NCBI GenBank assembly: GCA_010015805.1
Contig: ML978126.1
Span: 62,001 to 126,000 of the forward strand
Length of the DNA: 64,000 bases
Source of the DNA: Rhizodiscina lignyota
Lineage: Eukaryota > Ascomycota > Dothideomycetes > Aulographales > Rhizodiscinaceae
Direction: 5' to 3'
Shown here: positions 46,175-56,560 of the stretch, in pieces
Layout of the letters: every line of letters starts with the position of its first letter
Numbering within the stretch: position 1 is the stretch's first letter
Position numbers and translations under genes: made by a program
The notes under the pieces: generated by a model
The model's database searches: none
What the model was told of the DNA's origin: nothing
What the model saw: the letters and a program-made list of their open reading frames with translations, nothing else

Positions 46175-47794
46175 ATGACTCGCTCCTATTCTTCATCTCA
46201 TTCTGTTGGTAAACTCTTTGGAATTTCCGGTAAACAGAATCAACTCCTCATGAATCGTTCAGAAAATATGGCCAAAGTCGCAGTCGAAGCCAATGCAATC
46301 GAGCCGGTGCATATTGAGGATGTCGCTCATTCAGAGTCCCTCAAAGCGACCCTGGACGTGGATCCACTGGCCTTGAAGCGGCCAATTCCCTTTGAGGAGC
46401 TCTCTCCCCAAGACAAGAAAATTATGCGTCGAGTGAGATGGAAAGTGGATTTTTTTATTCTTCCCATGCTCTCTATCATATTCTTCCTCGCGGCCATGGA
46501 TCGTACGGACATCGGCAATGTTCAGGTAGCCGGAATGGAGAAACACATCCATGCAACACCCAAGCAATGGGCAGACGTCGTCTCCCTATTCTACATCGGC
46601 TACGTTCTATGTCAGCCGATCGGTGTGCTCCTTCTGCGGCCACTCACACCCCCGGTCACCATTGGCTTTGGGATCTTATTTTGGGGCGCTCTCACGATGG
46701 TGCTCGTAACGGCGGAAAACTGGTCCCAGGCAGTAGCTATTCGTGTGTTCATTGGTGCTGGCGAATCATTCATACATGCGGCTTCGCTCTATATATCACT
46801 ATGGTACGGTCCGACAGAGTTGGCCTCGAGGGCAGCTATCTATTTCAGCACCTCCACCCTGGCCGGCGCTTTCAATGGTCTGATTGCATATGGCGTAGTC
46901 AAAAATATCGGCAATAAGCATCCATTCCAAGGCTGGCAGTGGGTACTATTCATCGAAGGCTTAGTCTCGGTTGGCTTCAGCTTGATCGTGTTCGTCTTGC
47001 TTCCTCCTGTGCCGGAGAAGGCAGGCCGTCTCCATTTCACAGACGACGAGAGGAGATTATGCGTCGTCCGCACGTGGCAAGCCAACAACACTCCAAATGC
47101 CAAGTTCAAGTGGAGTGAAATCCCCTTTTCTATCAAGGATCCCTCACTCTATACATACACCATCATGTTCTCCTGCAACCAGATCGCTCTCTCATCGCTC
47201 TCCAGCTTCCTCCCGGCAACAATCAAAAGTCTGGGATACAGCAGCGTCGACGCCCAGCTCATGAGCGTCCCGGTGTACGCGTGTGCGTTCGTGACAACCA
47301 TTGGATTTGGCTTCGCATCCGACCGCTGGCGGCGCCGCGGCTACTGGGTTGCTTTTTCCTCCTCGATCTCCTTGCTTGGCTATGTGCTCGTCATTGCCAA
47401 TACGCACAGAACCCGCTTGCGCTACGCCGGACTGTGCATCGCCGCTGCGGGCCAGTTCCCTTGCACGGCGCTGATTCTAAGCTGGAACGCTTTCAACACG
47501 CGCGCGTACACACATCGTGTCACAGCTGGAACCATCATCCCCACCGTGGCACAGGCGGCAGCCCTGGGTGGTCTTCAAGCATTCGACACGCCGCCATATT
47601 ATATCAAGGGCGACATTGTCGTTTTAGCAATGGTTGCGCTCATGATACCCGTGGCTTTGGTCACGTCGTGGCACTTTGCGAGGCAGAATAGGAAGAAGGA
47701 GGAAATGGCGGACAGCGTGCGCAGTCAGGAAGAGCGGCAGAAGAGTCTGGAGGAGCTGGGAAGCAAGCACCCCGACTTTAGGTATACCGCCTGA
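46175..47794 (+). CDS. MFS permease, anion:cation symporter (Dal5/allantoate-permease type), 539 aa
   Basis: Plasma-membrane transporter with about 12 hydrophobic segments. The first is WKVDFFILPMLSIIFFLAAM followed by DRTDIGNVQVAGM, the ACS-family signature (R-x-D-IGNA). Others are VSLFYIGYVLCQPIGVLLLR, FIGAGESFIHAASLYISLWY and FIEGLVSVGFSLIVFVLLPP. The cytosolic N-terminus is ~90 residues; in-frame ATGs at 46251 and 46269 are alternative starts. The C-terminus is hydrophilic and Glu/Lys rich. Family members carry allantoate, nicotinate, tartrate and other organic anions; the substrate is not predictable. Single exon, unlike the second permease at 51.3 kb, so the two are not a recent tandem copy. 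Confidence 0.93.
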   Translation: MTRSYSSSHSVGKLFGISGKQNQLLMNRSENMAKVAVEANAIEPVHIEDVAHSESLKATLDVDPLALKRPIPFEELSPQDKKIMRRVRWKVDFFILPMLSIIFFLAAMDRTDIGNVQVAGMEKHIHATPKQWADVVSLFYIGYVLCQPIGVLLLRPLTPPVTIGFGILFWGALTMVLVTAENWSQAVAIRVFIGAGESFIHAASLYISLWYGPTELASRAAIYFSTSTLAGAFNGLIAYGVVKNIGNKHPFQGWQWVLFIEGLVSVGFSLIVFVLLPPVPEKAGRLHFTDDERRLCVVRTWQANNTPNAKFKWSEIPFSIKDPSLYTYTIMFSCNQIALSSLSSFLPATIKSLGYSSVDAQLMSVPVYACAFVTTIGFGFASDRWRRRGYWVAFSSSISLLGYVLVIANTHRTRLRYAGLCIAAAGQFPCTALILSWNAFNTRAYTHRVTAGTIIPTVAQAAALGGLQAFDTPPYYIKGDIVVLAMVALMIPVALVTSWHFARQNRKKEEMADSVRSQEERQKSLEELGSKHPDFRYTA

Positions 47795-48198
47795 TGCATG
47801 ATAAATGCTGGAATATTGGAAACTGGTGATGTCGTAAACTACGCATCGTGGTCTTGCAAGTTGCAGGAATCAGGCCTTACGGTGACACACTTTTTTTGAA
47901 CCCACTCACAGTGGAAGTTTGCTGTCGCCAATGGCTTCGGGTCATTCTACAGGTACTGGGACTAAATCGAAAATCTAATATAGTAGGATTAAAAGCGCAT
48001 ACTTGAATTTTTGAGTCAAGATTGTTTCATCCGTCCAACTCACTTTCCCACATAACTAGGACTAAAAGTAATTCGTAGAAGGTGATTTATGCCTCACAAT
48101 ATTCGCAGCGTACGGAGTATAGCACACACAGCAATATCGAGAACTGGTTCAATTTGGCAATTTAACTAAGGGGCCAGCTGCTTCTGCAACACTTTGCA
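47795..48198. other. 3'-3' intergenic
   Basis: 404 bp between convergent permease and AtuA-DUF4387 genes. No feature seen. Confidence 0.5.
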
Positions 48199-50055
48199 CT
48201 AGACACGAATATTAAAGAGGGGCGCATACTGCTGACTAGCATGCAAATCGCGATCCGCAAAGCTGCCCGCAATTCCATCCCTCGGAATCGTGCACTTGTA
48301 CGCCTTTGCCTGCTTGAAGAACTGGCACGCAACGATGCGCTCGGGCTGCACCTTGTAAAGCGCGGCCATCTTCTCCCTGCTCAGTTCGCCGGACGCTTTC
48401 GCACGCTCGAAGCACGCCAGGTTGTAGAAGATGATATCGAAACAGATCTCGTACGGCCCGGCGTTCTTGGAGCGGAGAACCTCGGCGAGGGCCGGAAGAG
48501 CGACTTTGCCATCGTCGAGAACGCCGTCGCCCTGCGAGAGGAGTGATTCGAGCTCTTTGGAGCGGACCGACTGCTGCTCTGCAGCTGCCCCATTAACAGC
48601 ACCATTGGGCTTGGCGAGGAAGTGGTATCCCGTACCCGGGGGGTCAAAGCCAAATGTCGGATCGCGGTCGACTAGTGTGGTGACACTTTTACCAATATCG
48701 ACAACGAAGAAAGGGAAGTTTGCTGTAGGATCGCTAACTTCCATGAGATGGTAGACGCAGAATTGACACACGTTGCCAAGGCTGATTTCTAGCGGCGTTA
48801 ACGGCATTGCGAAATTGCCTCCTGTTCCCTTTTGGCCAGGATACGGAACGTGTACACAGGCGACTCGGCCCATCGAGGCTACATTGTCGGCCAGCTCCTT
48901 CGTCTTGGCCATGACTTCGCCAATAAGGAAGATCTCTTTGGCGATGCTGCTGTCAGGCTCATACGACCCCATGGTTCCGTCTCTGCCATAGACGCGGAAG
49001 TTTAGTTGGTAATCATCGTTTGCGAAGAGCATCCTCAGTCTGCCTCGAACACGTTGCTCGAGGAACGAGTCAATCTGTCCGATAAGGATAGGGTCGCGAA
49101 AGCTGCCCAGCCAGATGGACCGGTAGCCCGTCACCTTTGCACCTTCGAGCTTGATCGTGTACGGATTTGCAATATCGAACTTGGCTCCGCCGGCGGTGCA
49201 GGAGCGATCAGGGTGCCCTTCGTACCATGAGCTGCAGAGGTCGAGAGTGCCTCCAGGCCCTGGATGCCTATCGGCATGCGAGTTCTCGTAAAGACTATGC
49301 GCAGCCAGAGACTCCGGTGTGCACACAGACCTCGGATCCAGAGGCAAGACATTGAACTTGTCGTCCCAGACTGTGGTGAATGCCGATTTGGACTTTGGGT
49401 TCGAGCAAAACGCACCGCATTCAAGTACCTTGCCCATGTTGAAAGCGTTCCCCAAATTTTCCACTCCGTTATCGAGACAGTACGCGACGAAAGGCGAGGG
49501 GTCATAAGACCTGCCAGCAATGATGACGTCGTAGTCCGGATGCTCTTTCATCGCTTTGAGAAACGGTTCAGCACCCATTTGCGCGACAATGCGAGACGCA
49601 TCATCGACGTCCTGGTGAGTGAGCTCGGGTACTGCTCCGCATGGTGAAATATTTCCTGTGTCCAAGGACTTGTGCACCTGTTGTTTGTCGATCGAGCCGT
49701 AAATTTTGACGAGCTTGAGCTTGTACCCTTTTTTGGAGCAATGCTCCTCGATGATGTCGACAAAGTCGTCGACATGGTGGTCAGCGCCATCTCCTCCCGC
49801 GGAGCTGATTAGGAGTTTGACCTTATGATGGTAGACCGCATCCACCATGGGCTCAATATCTTTGACATAGGACATGCGCGGCACCGTAGATGACCCAAGT
49901 GCTAGCTTTTGTGGCCCGCTGTCGGTGGATCCCGCGTCGCAGATGATGGCTGTGGCTCCCATTTCGATGGCCTGAGCGAGCGCCTTTGGTTCATAGCCAT
50001 AGCCAACACTGCCAATTGGCGTGACGATCTTGAGAGGATTTGAGCCAACCGCCAT
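48199..50055 (-). CDS. AtuA-like (DUF1446) + DUF4387 fusion protein, 618 aa
   Basis: Residues ~1-450 match the AtuA/DUF1446 family, named from the Pseudomonas acyclic terpene utilisation cluster. Characteristic segments are IVTPIGSVGYGYEPKALAQA, ISSAGGDGADHHVDDFVDII, IAGRSYDPSPFVAYCLDNGV, MGKVLECGAFCSNPK and HPGPGGTLDLCSSWYEG-like sequence. After a variable linker (PNGAVNGAAAEQQ), residues ~530-605 match DUF4387 (LAEVLRSKNAGPYEICFDII and PERIVACQFFKQAKAYKCTI). In bacteria these two are usually separate adjacent genes; here they form one chain. The exact reaction is unknown, with a link to short-chain or branched acid/CoA catabolism likely. No introns. It is divergent from the second Dal5-type permease. 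Confidence 0.9.
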   Translation of the reverse strand: MAVGSNPLKIVTPIGSVGYGYEPKALAQAIEMGATAIICDAGSTDSGPQKLALGSSTVPRMSYVKDIEPMVDAVYHHKVKLLISSAGGDGADHHVDDFVDIIEEHCSKKGYKLKLVKIYGSIDKQQVHKSLDTGNISPCGAVPELTHQDVDDASRIVAQMGAEPFLKAMKEHPDYDVIIAGRSYDPSPFVAYCLDNGVENLGNAFNMGKVLECGAFCSNPKSKSAFTTVWDDKFNVLPLDPRSVCTPESLAAHSLYENSHADRHPGPGGTLDLCSSWYEGHPDRSCTAGGAKFDIANPYTIKLEGAKVTGYRSIWLGSFRDPILIGQIDSFLEQRVRGRLRMLFANDDYQLNFRVYGRDGTMGSYEPDSSIAKEIFLIGEVMAKTKELADNVASMGRVACVHVPYPGQKGTGGNFAMPLTPLEISLGNVCQFCVYHLMEVSDPTANFPFFVVDIGKSVTTLVDRDPTFGFDPPGTGYHFLAKPNGAVNGAAAEQQSVRSKELESLLSQGDGVLDDGKVALPALAEVLRSKNAGPYEICFDIIFYNLACFERAKASGELSREKMAALYKVQPERIVACQFFKQAKAYKCTIPRDGIAGSFADRDLHASQQYAPLFNIRV

Positions 50056-50208
50056 CGTGTAGAACGAAACTGGTGTCGACAGTTGCTGGTCTGAGCCTTA
50101 AGCTACTGCTGAATTCGATATCAACTCGCTTTCTCTGTTGAATGCAATCCCGCCTATTTATTAAGGTATAGATATGTGATTTGTGGCCGCAATGGCAGAC
50201 CATAATGC

Positions 50209-50216
50209 TGCCGGCA
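50209..50216. promoter_or_regulatory. Candidate operator TGCCGGCA, AtuA side
   Basis: Self-complementary 8-mer, about 155 bp upstream of the AtuA-DUF4387 ATG. An identical copy lies near the other gene of the divergent pair. CGG-containing palindromes are typical Zn2Cys6 targets; binding here is inference. Confidence 0.4.
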
Positions 50217-50610
50217 TCCTCTTCCAGCCGATACCGGCAATGAAGCCGCAATATTGAGACATTGCGCAGCCGCGATCATAGGTTTACGCTATGGAAAACG
50301 CGATATTCGTAGTTAATGTAGAGCACGATTGCGGGATCGGCATGCTGAGCGAATTCGCAGTAACCTGTGCGAGTAAACAGCCTTGAGCCTCGGAGTTCAG
50401 ATGAAAACATGGGGTAAATGCGAGCATCATGTGCGACAGAGAAGAAGCTGAGTCCAAGCCGAAATCGATCTGGGAGAAACTTTGCGTGCAGAGACATGAT
50501 ATACCTATAATGGCGCTGTTCTAGTTCATCTACTTGAGAAGCGCGGTATCAGCTGGTGAAGAGAAGACATACGCCTCCTTTAGCCGCCTCTGATTCGGCT
50601 CTCGGGCACG

Positions 50611-50642
50611 CCGGCCTTCGGGCTACCCTATCCCGAAGCCGG
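50611..50642. repeat. Imperfect inverted repeat in the divergent promoter
   Basis: CCGG-C-CTTCGGG and CCCGAAG-CCGG arms around a 9-nt centre (50623-50631), with one unpaired base in the left arm. It lies mid-way in the promoter. Could be an operator, or a hairpin if transcribed. Confidence 0.7.
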
Positions 50643-51224
50643 ACGACGATAAGGCGAAGCCCAAAACCTTTTCTTGACAACTGGAGCTTCATTCAATGAT
50701 GGCACCGGTATCGAATCTCTTGTAGACACAACGAGAGAGAGAACAAATACTGTTTTGCGTCTTCATGAATGTCCCAGTATCCAAACAAAACTGCGCCCAG
50801 CGTCGAGCACTTATCGTATGCTGGAGTAAAATTCTCTCTCTCATCGTCGGCGGTCTGAGAGTCCCCTGAGCCCAGATAAGAGGCCACGTGAAAAGGAGCA
50901 GTTGCTTGATTCAGTAAGAGTAAATGTTCGAAGATACACATCGACCAATCGGAGTATCACCAGACACTGATGCATTGAGAAATGACTGACTCAGTCGTGA
51001 GTAGAAAGGACTTGTAGGCACAGCTTTAATGAACATTTTCATATTTCCATCAGCCCATTTCCTCAAAGCTTTTCATTGATGGAACATTATATATGTTGAA
51101 AGACATCCTTAACTTCCTCATACAGACGTAGTCTTCAGAATCGTGAAGCACGCCATATGGTACGTATTGCAAACCCCGCAAGCAAGTCTCCGAGATCAGC
51201 ATCAAGCATGCTCTTATCAGTACA

Positions 51225-51232
51225 TGCCGGCA
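51225..51232. promoter_or_regulatory. Candidate operator TGCCGGCA, permease side
   Basis: Second identical copy of the 8-bp palindrome, 77 bp upstream of the permease ATG. Confidence 0.4.
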
Positions 51233-51308
51233 AAAATACTCAAATAATTAGAATATAACTGGATCATGATGGCTTTGAATTTTCAATCAGTTCTGGCAGG
51301 CTTCAAAT

Positions 51309-53014
51309 ATGGCGTCCGACAAGAAGGACGACGTGCCCACCGTCGCCGACGCACGCTCGCCGTCTATTGACGATGTTATTGGTGAGAAAGCTCCAGTCGT
51401 CGCAGCGGACGCCCGCGAGCTTTACGAGCTATATCACAGATCCGACGAAAGAGATGTCGATACTGCGGAGGCGAAGAGAGTGCTGAGGAAGGTTGACTGG
51501 CGGATCTTGCCCATGCTGTTCATGACGTACTTTCTGCAATTCCTTGACAAGAGCGGGATCAACTATGCAAGTGTGTATGGGCTGCAGAAGGGAACTCACC
51601 TACACGGCCAAGACTACTCATGGCTGGGTAAGTACTTGCTCTATCTCATGTTCCACGGCTTCACTGATTGACGGTAGGGTCGATCTTCTATTTCGGATAT
51701 CTGGCGGCGCAGTTTCCAGCAGGCTACCTCATGCAAAGGCTGCCAATGGCAAAGGTCACGGGCGTGTCGATTCTAGGTGAGCGCTCTCTGAGAGAGCATA
51801 AGGAATCCTACTGAAGAACGTTAGGCTGGGGCATCATCATGATCACAACGCCTGCTTGCGTCAGCTTCGCCGGCATTGCAGTCAATCGGTTTCTCCTCGG
51901 TGCTCTTGAAGGCGTCGTGAATCCTGCATTCATACTAATCCTGAGCATGTGGTATTCCACGGCTGAGCAGCCCATCCGCCTCGAATCGTATTACTGCACG
52001 AACGGGATCGCGACGATGTTTGGCGGCCTCATCGGTTATGCCATTGGCCATATAACGTCTGGACTACCGCAGTGGATGTACGTTTTCTTGATCTTCGGCT
52101 CTTTGAGTATCTTTTGGGGTATCGTATTCCTGCTTGTCACCCCGGATCTCCCGTCAACAGCGAATTTCCTCAGCCCAGCGGAGCGCATTGTCGCAGTCAA
52201 GAGAGTTGCGGGCAACCGTCAAGGTATCAAGAATGCCAAGTTCAGCAAGCGCCAGGCGTATCAGACGGTCGTGGATCCGAAGACGTGGATGCTTGTCATC
52301 ATGGCTGTCGCTGCCCAGATTCCCAATGCAGCTTTAACGAGCTTCACAAGTCTCGTCATTCAAGGTTTCGGCTTTGATACGCTTGGATCTCAGTATCTCC
52401 AAATTCCCGGCGGCGCTGTACACCTGGTTAGCACGCTGACAGGAGGATACATCTGTTCGCGCTTCCGCAACGTCCGATTCATCACCATGATTGTTGCTAG
52501 CACCATCTGCATTCTCGGGTCTGGGTTACTTGTGGGGCTGCCGAACAGCAACAAATGGGGACGAATGGTCGCACTCTGGCTGTGTAATCTACAGAGTTTA
52601 GGGTTCTCGATGAGCTTGACCATCGTGAGCAGTAATATTGGCGGATACACGAAGAAACAGCTGACTGGTGCTGCGCTGTTCGTGGCCTACTGTGTTGGTA
52701 ATATTATTGGCCCGCAAACATTTAGGGCTAACGAGGCTCCTGGTTATCATTCAGCCTATGTTGCGTAAGTATTGAAATGAGATCGAAATTGAGTATTGAA
52801 AGCTGACGAAGCGCAAAGCATGCTTATTGGATATTGCATCAAGCTGCTTATGATGGTATGCTTGTATGTCTACATGTGGCGGGTCAACAAGAGCCGAGAT
52901 CGTGACGTTCTGGAGGGGAGAGTTTTGACGGAGGAGGAGGAGAAGGATGCTATTGAGAGAGGCATGCAAGATATGACGGAGATTGACAACAGGGGCTTCC
53001 GATACGCGCTGTAG
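51309..53014 (+). CDS. MFS permease, anion:cation symporter (Dal5 type), 517 aa, four exons
   Basis: Exons 51309-51627, 51678-51776, 51825-52764 and 52819-53014; introns are 50, 48 and 54 nt. The N-terminal cytosolic part is ~75 residues, then VDWRILPMLFMTYFLQFLDK followed by SGINYASVYGL (ACS-type first helix). Further motifs: SIFYFGYLAAQFPAGYLMQR, NRFLLGALEGVVNPAFILIL, GYTKKQLTGAALFVAYCVGN and IIGPQTFRANEAPGYHSAYV (a highly conserved late-helix region of this family). The last exon adds MWRVNKSRDRD, typical of the C-terminal tail. Divergent from AtuA-DUF4387, suggesting uptake of that enzyme's substrate or precursor (inference). Confidence 0.94.
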
Positions 53015-53133
53015 AGGCTCGAATGTGACAGAACAAAGTTGACTCTTAGCAACAATACATTGAATGTCAAGGACGTATATACTCTTCAGTGAATACAAGT
53101 TGTCCGCGTTTACGCTGTGCGCTGTGTACTGAG

Positions 53134-53390
53134 TAGTGTTATGAAGTGTTTACAAAGTGTGTTATGAAGTATGTTATGAAGTGTGTTATAGAGTATGTCA
53201 TGAAGTGTGTTGTAGAGTATGTTGTGGAGTATATTATAAAGTATGTTATAAAGTGTGTTGTAGAGTATGTTATAGAGTATATTATAAAGTGTATTATTAA
53301 GTATATTATAGAGCTGTTATGAAGTGTGTTATGAAATGTGATGGAGTGTGTTATGGAGTATGTTATGGAGTGTGTTATAGAGAGTGTTTA
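53134..53390. repeat. 12-bp minisatellite, about 21 degenerate units
   Basis: Tandem units of the form AGTRTGTTATRR (examples agtgtgttatga, agtatgttatag, agtatattataa), mostly 12 bp with a few 10-11 bp units. It starts ~120 bp after the permease stop. Units differ by transitions, mostly A/G. Confidence 0.9.
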
Positions 53391-56300
53391 AGAGAGTATC
53401 TGAGAGAGTCGAATACTGTCTGGAACATATCTAATCGAGCATTTAGACATGTTCTCGCGAATTTCGAAGAGGGAAACTGGATTCCGCTGCACCCCGTTCA
53501 ATGTTCGGAAGTGTCAGCTATTTGTAACCCTCGCCAGAGGCCTGAGACAACTCTTTGAATGAATGCAAAGATTTGTTCTTGCTCTCTTGTTGGGAAAGAG
53601 TGCTGCCTCCGAGGGCTCGAATATCGCTTGTCTCCACGTCTGAGATGCTTCGGGAGGGAGTCTGCATGCCCAGTTCTCATCGGTTATTCCGTTGTTTGCT
53701 ACGCTGTTGCCTGATACTGCGTGACTTTGATCTCAACAGAATCATCGTTGGGATGTCATAGGGTGTGCTTTGGGAGAGCTTCGACGGCGCGCTTCCTTTG
53801 GGATTCTCAAAGCAGGAGACGGCTGTGCTGTTAAAAGTCCGGCGTATGAATAATATTCGCGATTGGTAAGAGGAAGAACACGTGCCTAAATCGTGCTTTA
53901 CATGCTCTAGCCGACATCGTTTGATTTGTTGAGTGTCGCCTGCAGCATCAAAATATCCATACCGCAGTTGAGCCTCCACATCCTGTTACTGAATAGGGGG
54001 GGAGAGATATCTGGGCAGTCAGCTCATACTCTTGAATGAGGCTATGATCGCCACGGAGCGTGCACCTGGGGGCCTTTTGGAGGCGAAAAGGGTATCGTTG
54101 CCGAGGACTTTCATGTGGAACGGACAAAACTTTAAACAGTAAGCTACCTGTCGGCTTAGGTTTATCCTTAATTGAACTGTCGTATTGTCTTTTTGGGTGT
54201 CTTCCGGTTCGGTGGGAGTAGTTTGCAGTCGCCACACCTGAGAACCTGTCATGGTCAGTTAGATATGGGGCTGTTCTTCAGGCTTCAACCGGAGATTTCC
54301 GGCTTAGATCAACGTCTTTTGGTTAGCAGAGCTGCGGTGTAAGTGACTTTCAGCTGCGAAGGGTTCATGATCCTGGCACTCCCTCTGTAACCGGTAGCAC
54401 AGAACATGCGGGAGGATTTGTGATAGCTGCAAGACGTGCTACGATGAAGTCAGCATTTCACTCCGCATCGTGGTGGTCTATGCAAACCAACCACGCCCTT
54501 CGCCAGCCCTAGCGGGAATAAACTCCAGCGTCATGGGGGTGTGCACGATTTAGCTTGAGGTGCACTGCGACACGGAACGCGTAGGCTCTCACCAGCCACT
54601 GGTCGTGCGACATTGGGGGCTAGCGTGGCGCAATTTCAGTTTCAACCCACGGGAATCCCGTTCACAAGCCACACCGCTCATGCATATTCCTGGTGCAATT
54701 CTCGAGTCAGGCGATGTCAAGACTGAAAGTCACGAGATCATAGACTGAAAATAAGCACTCGGTTCGCAGAACGCTGAATAATTGCGGCTTACCAGGCACC
54801 ATGTGGCGATCGAGTTGTGGCTCAGGCAATGGTTTGGGGGCCAAAAGAAAGGGATGGAGAGAGTTTCTGCCCGTCAGTCAGGGCCTCAATCGAGTAACAG
54901 TTCGGTAGCAGGCAGAGAACAGATCAAGATCATGAGGGGGCCAGAAATAGCACCCAATAACAACTTCTCGGTGATGCCGAGTTTCAAGTTGAGAACGGTA
55001 GAATTGAAAATTGGGTGAGAGGGGATACGAAAGAGAAGACAAAAGGCAACAGCAAAAGTCACCTTTCTCGTCAATAGACAAAGAATTGCGTAATATCTCG
55101 AAGCTTTAGTGCCTGAGTTTGGAAAGGAAGTAGTCGTCCTACGTGAGGCCAGCGAACAAACGTTTTAGACGGCGGGTCTACGAGATGCACTGCACGCAAC
55201 ACCAGAACGCGTCGCAGTAGTGGCCGCTAGCGCCCGCCTACAGCGAGGGCAAACGACAGCCAGTAGACTCGAAAATTTGGACAACGTCTTGGTCGTTTCA
55301 GAAACCTCCGCCATACACCGGTGCAGCATGGAGGGTGGGCAGAAATGTGTGGGCAAAAGTTTGGTTGGCAGTGCAGAATGGCAGGCATGCTCCTCCCAAA
55401 ACGATCGCGGCGGCTAGAGCGAAAGGGGTTTAGCCGAATCTAAGCCTCCACAGAAATCCCTACCTCATCCCCCCAGCATCCCTCCTCCTTGTCTCCCACC
55501 GTCTTCAGGTCCTCCCGGCTGCGAACACTCGCTCTCCTGCTCTCTCCGAACGTCTCTCCGGAACGTCCTAGGATATGCGACTTCCCATGATGGGAGTTTG
55601 CATGGTGTGATGATGCTCGTTGCGCGAGGCAGCGAGGCATCGTCTGTCCCTAAATCCCTCAGCTGACAGTCCGGCTGGGCACGCGGCGTAGTTCCATCGA
55701 AGCCCGACACGACGAAGAGAGAGAGACACCCGTGTTAGAGCTGAAAGAATTAATTCATTCCGGAAATGAAAGCTCGCATCGACGAGGCTGTTGGACACAC
55801 ACGCGCGCAGGCGTCATCTATCTGGAGTGAATGGGGATGTGACCTAGAGGCGAAGCTGAGTGGATGCCACACAAGTAAGGCTGTGCAGGTCGTAGTTCTG
55901 GCAGGCTGCCACCATGCAAACCATCCTTATTCTTGGCTTGTCCGAGCTTAATTTCTTTCCAGCGGAAGTCGAAGTGTCAAGCCGGCTTGCCCCCGACTTC
56001 TTTCCGTCTCGATGCTGGCGCAGTATTCTCCGATTTACATGCGCCAATTCTCAGCTTGCTTGCCAATGTATTTCAAAGTCCACCACTCCCACCCCATCTG
56101 CACCTCTTCCCTGCTTGCATAAGACATTTTACAAACATCTCACAATAACGTCTTTGTCGTCGCGAACAGCGCCTTTGAATATTTGTTTTATCTCTATTGA
56201 ACCTTCGTTTGTTGTTTTCTGAGCGCGGCTGTCTCAGTTCATTCGTCATCTGGCCCGCTCACTAGCCACACCATTGCGGCACGGGCTGCACCACGAGAAA

Positions 56301-56560
56301 GGCATCCATGACCTCAACTGGCTTCGCATGATCCTTTGTACTACTCTTTCTTTAGACGTCCGATTGTCAAACGTGCCAGCTACCAGCAAATTCCGCCTTT
56401 GCTTTGCTTTGGGATCAGTTCAAACAACATCGTCGATATAACACCGCTTTCAGCCAGACCAGCACGATACTAGAGGATCGCACTGCTATCAGTATCACCA
56501 AATCAAAGACTTTTGTTTCAAAGGAAACCGCAAGGCCGTCGCGGGATAGAAACGGGCACG
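53391..56560. other. Longest gene-poor stretch of the window
   Basis: About 3.2 kb without a convincing gene on either strand. Open frames up to ~100 codons (for example 53677-53979, 53948-54235, 55465-55710, 55914-56222) have no family resemblance and frequently overlap. No terminal repeats or transposase-like motifs were seen. The last few hundred bases are probably the leader of the gene at 56561. Confidence 0.5.

Larger units (their letters stand above)
50056..51308. promoter_or_regulatory. Divergent promoter of AtuA-DUF4387 and the second permease
   Basis: 1,253 bp between divergent starts. It contains TGCCGGCA at 50209-50216 and 51225-51232 and a long inverted repeat at 50611-50642 (separate entries). 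Short open frames at 50276-50497 and 50693-50941 (minus, ATG starts) have no family resemblance and are not annotated as genes. Confidence 0.6.

Noticed and set aside
50276-50941. Two short minus frames in the AtuA/permease promoter
   Set aside because: 73 and 82 codons without resemblance or splice partners; the region is better explained as a promoter.
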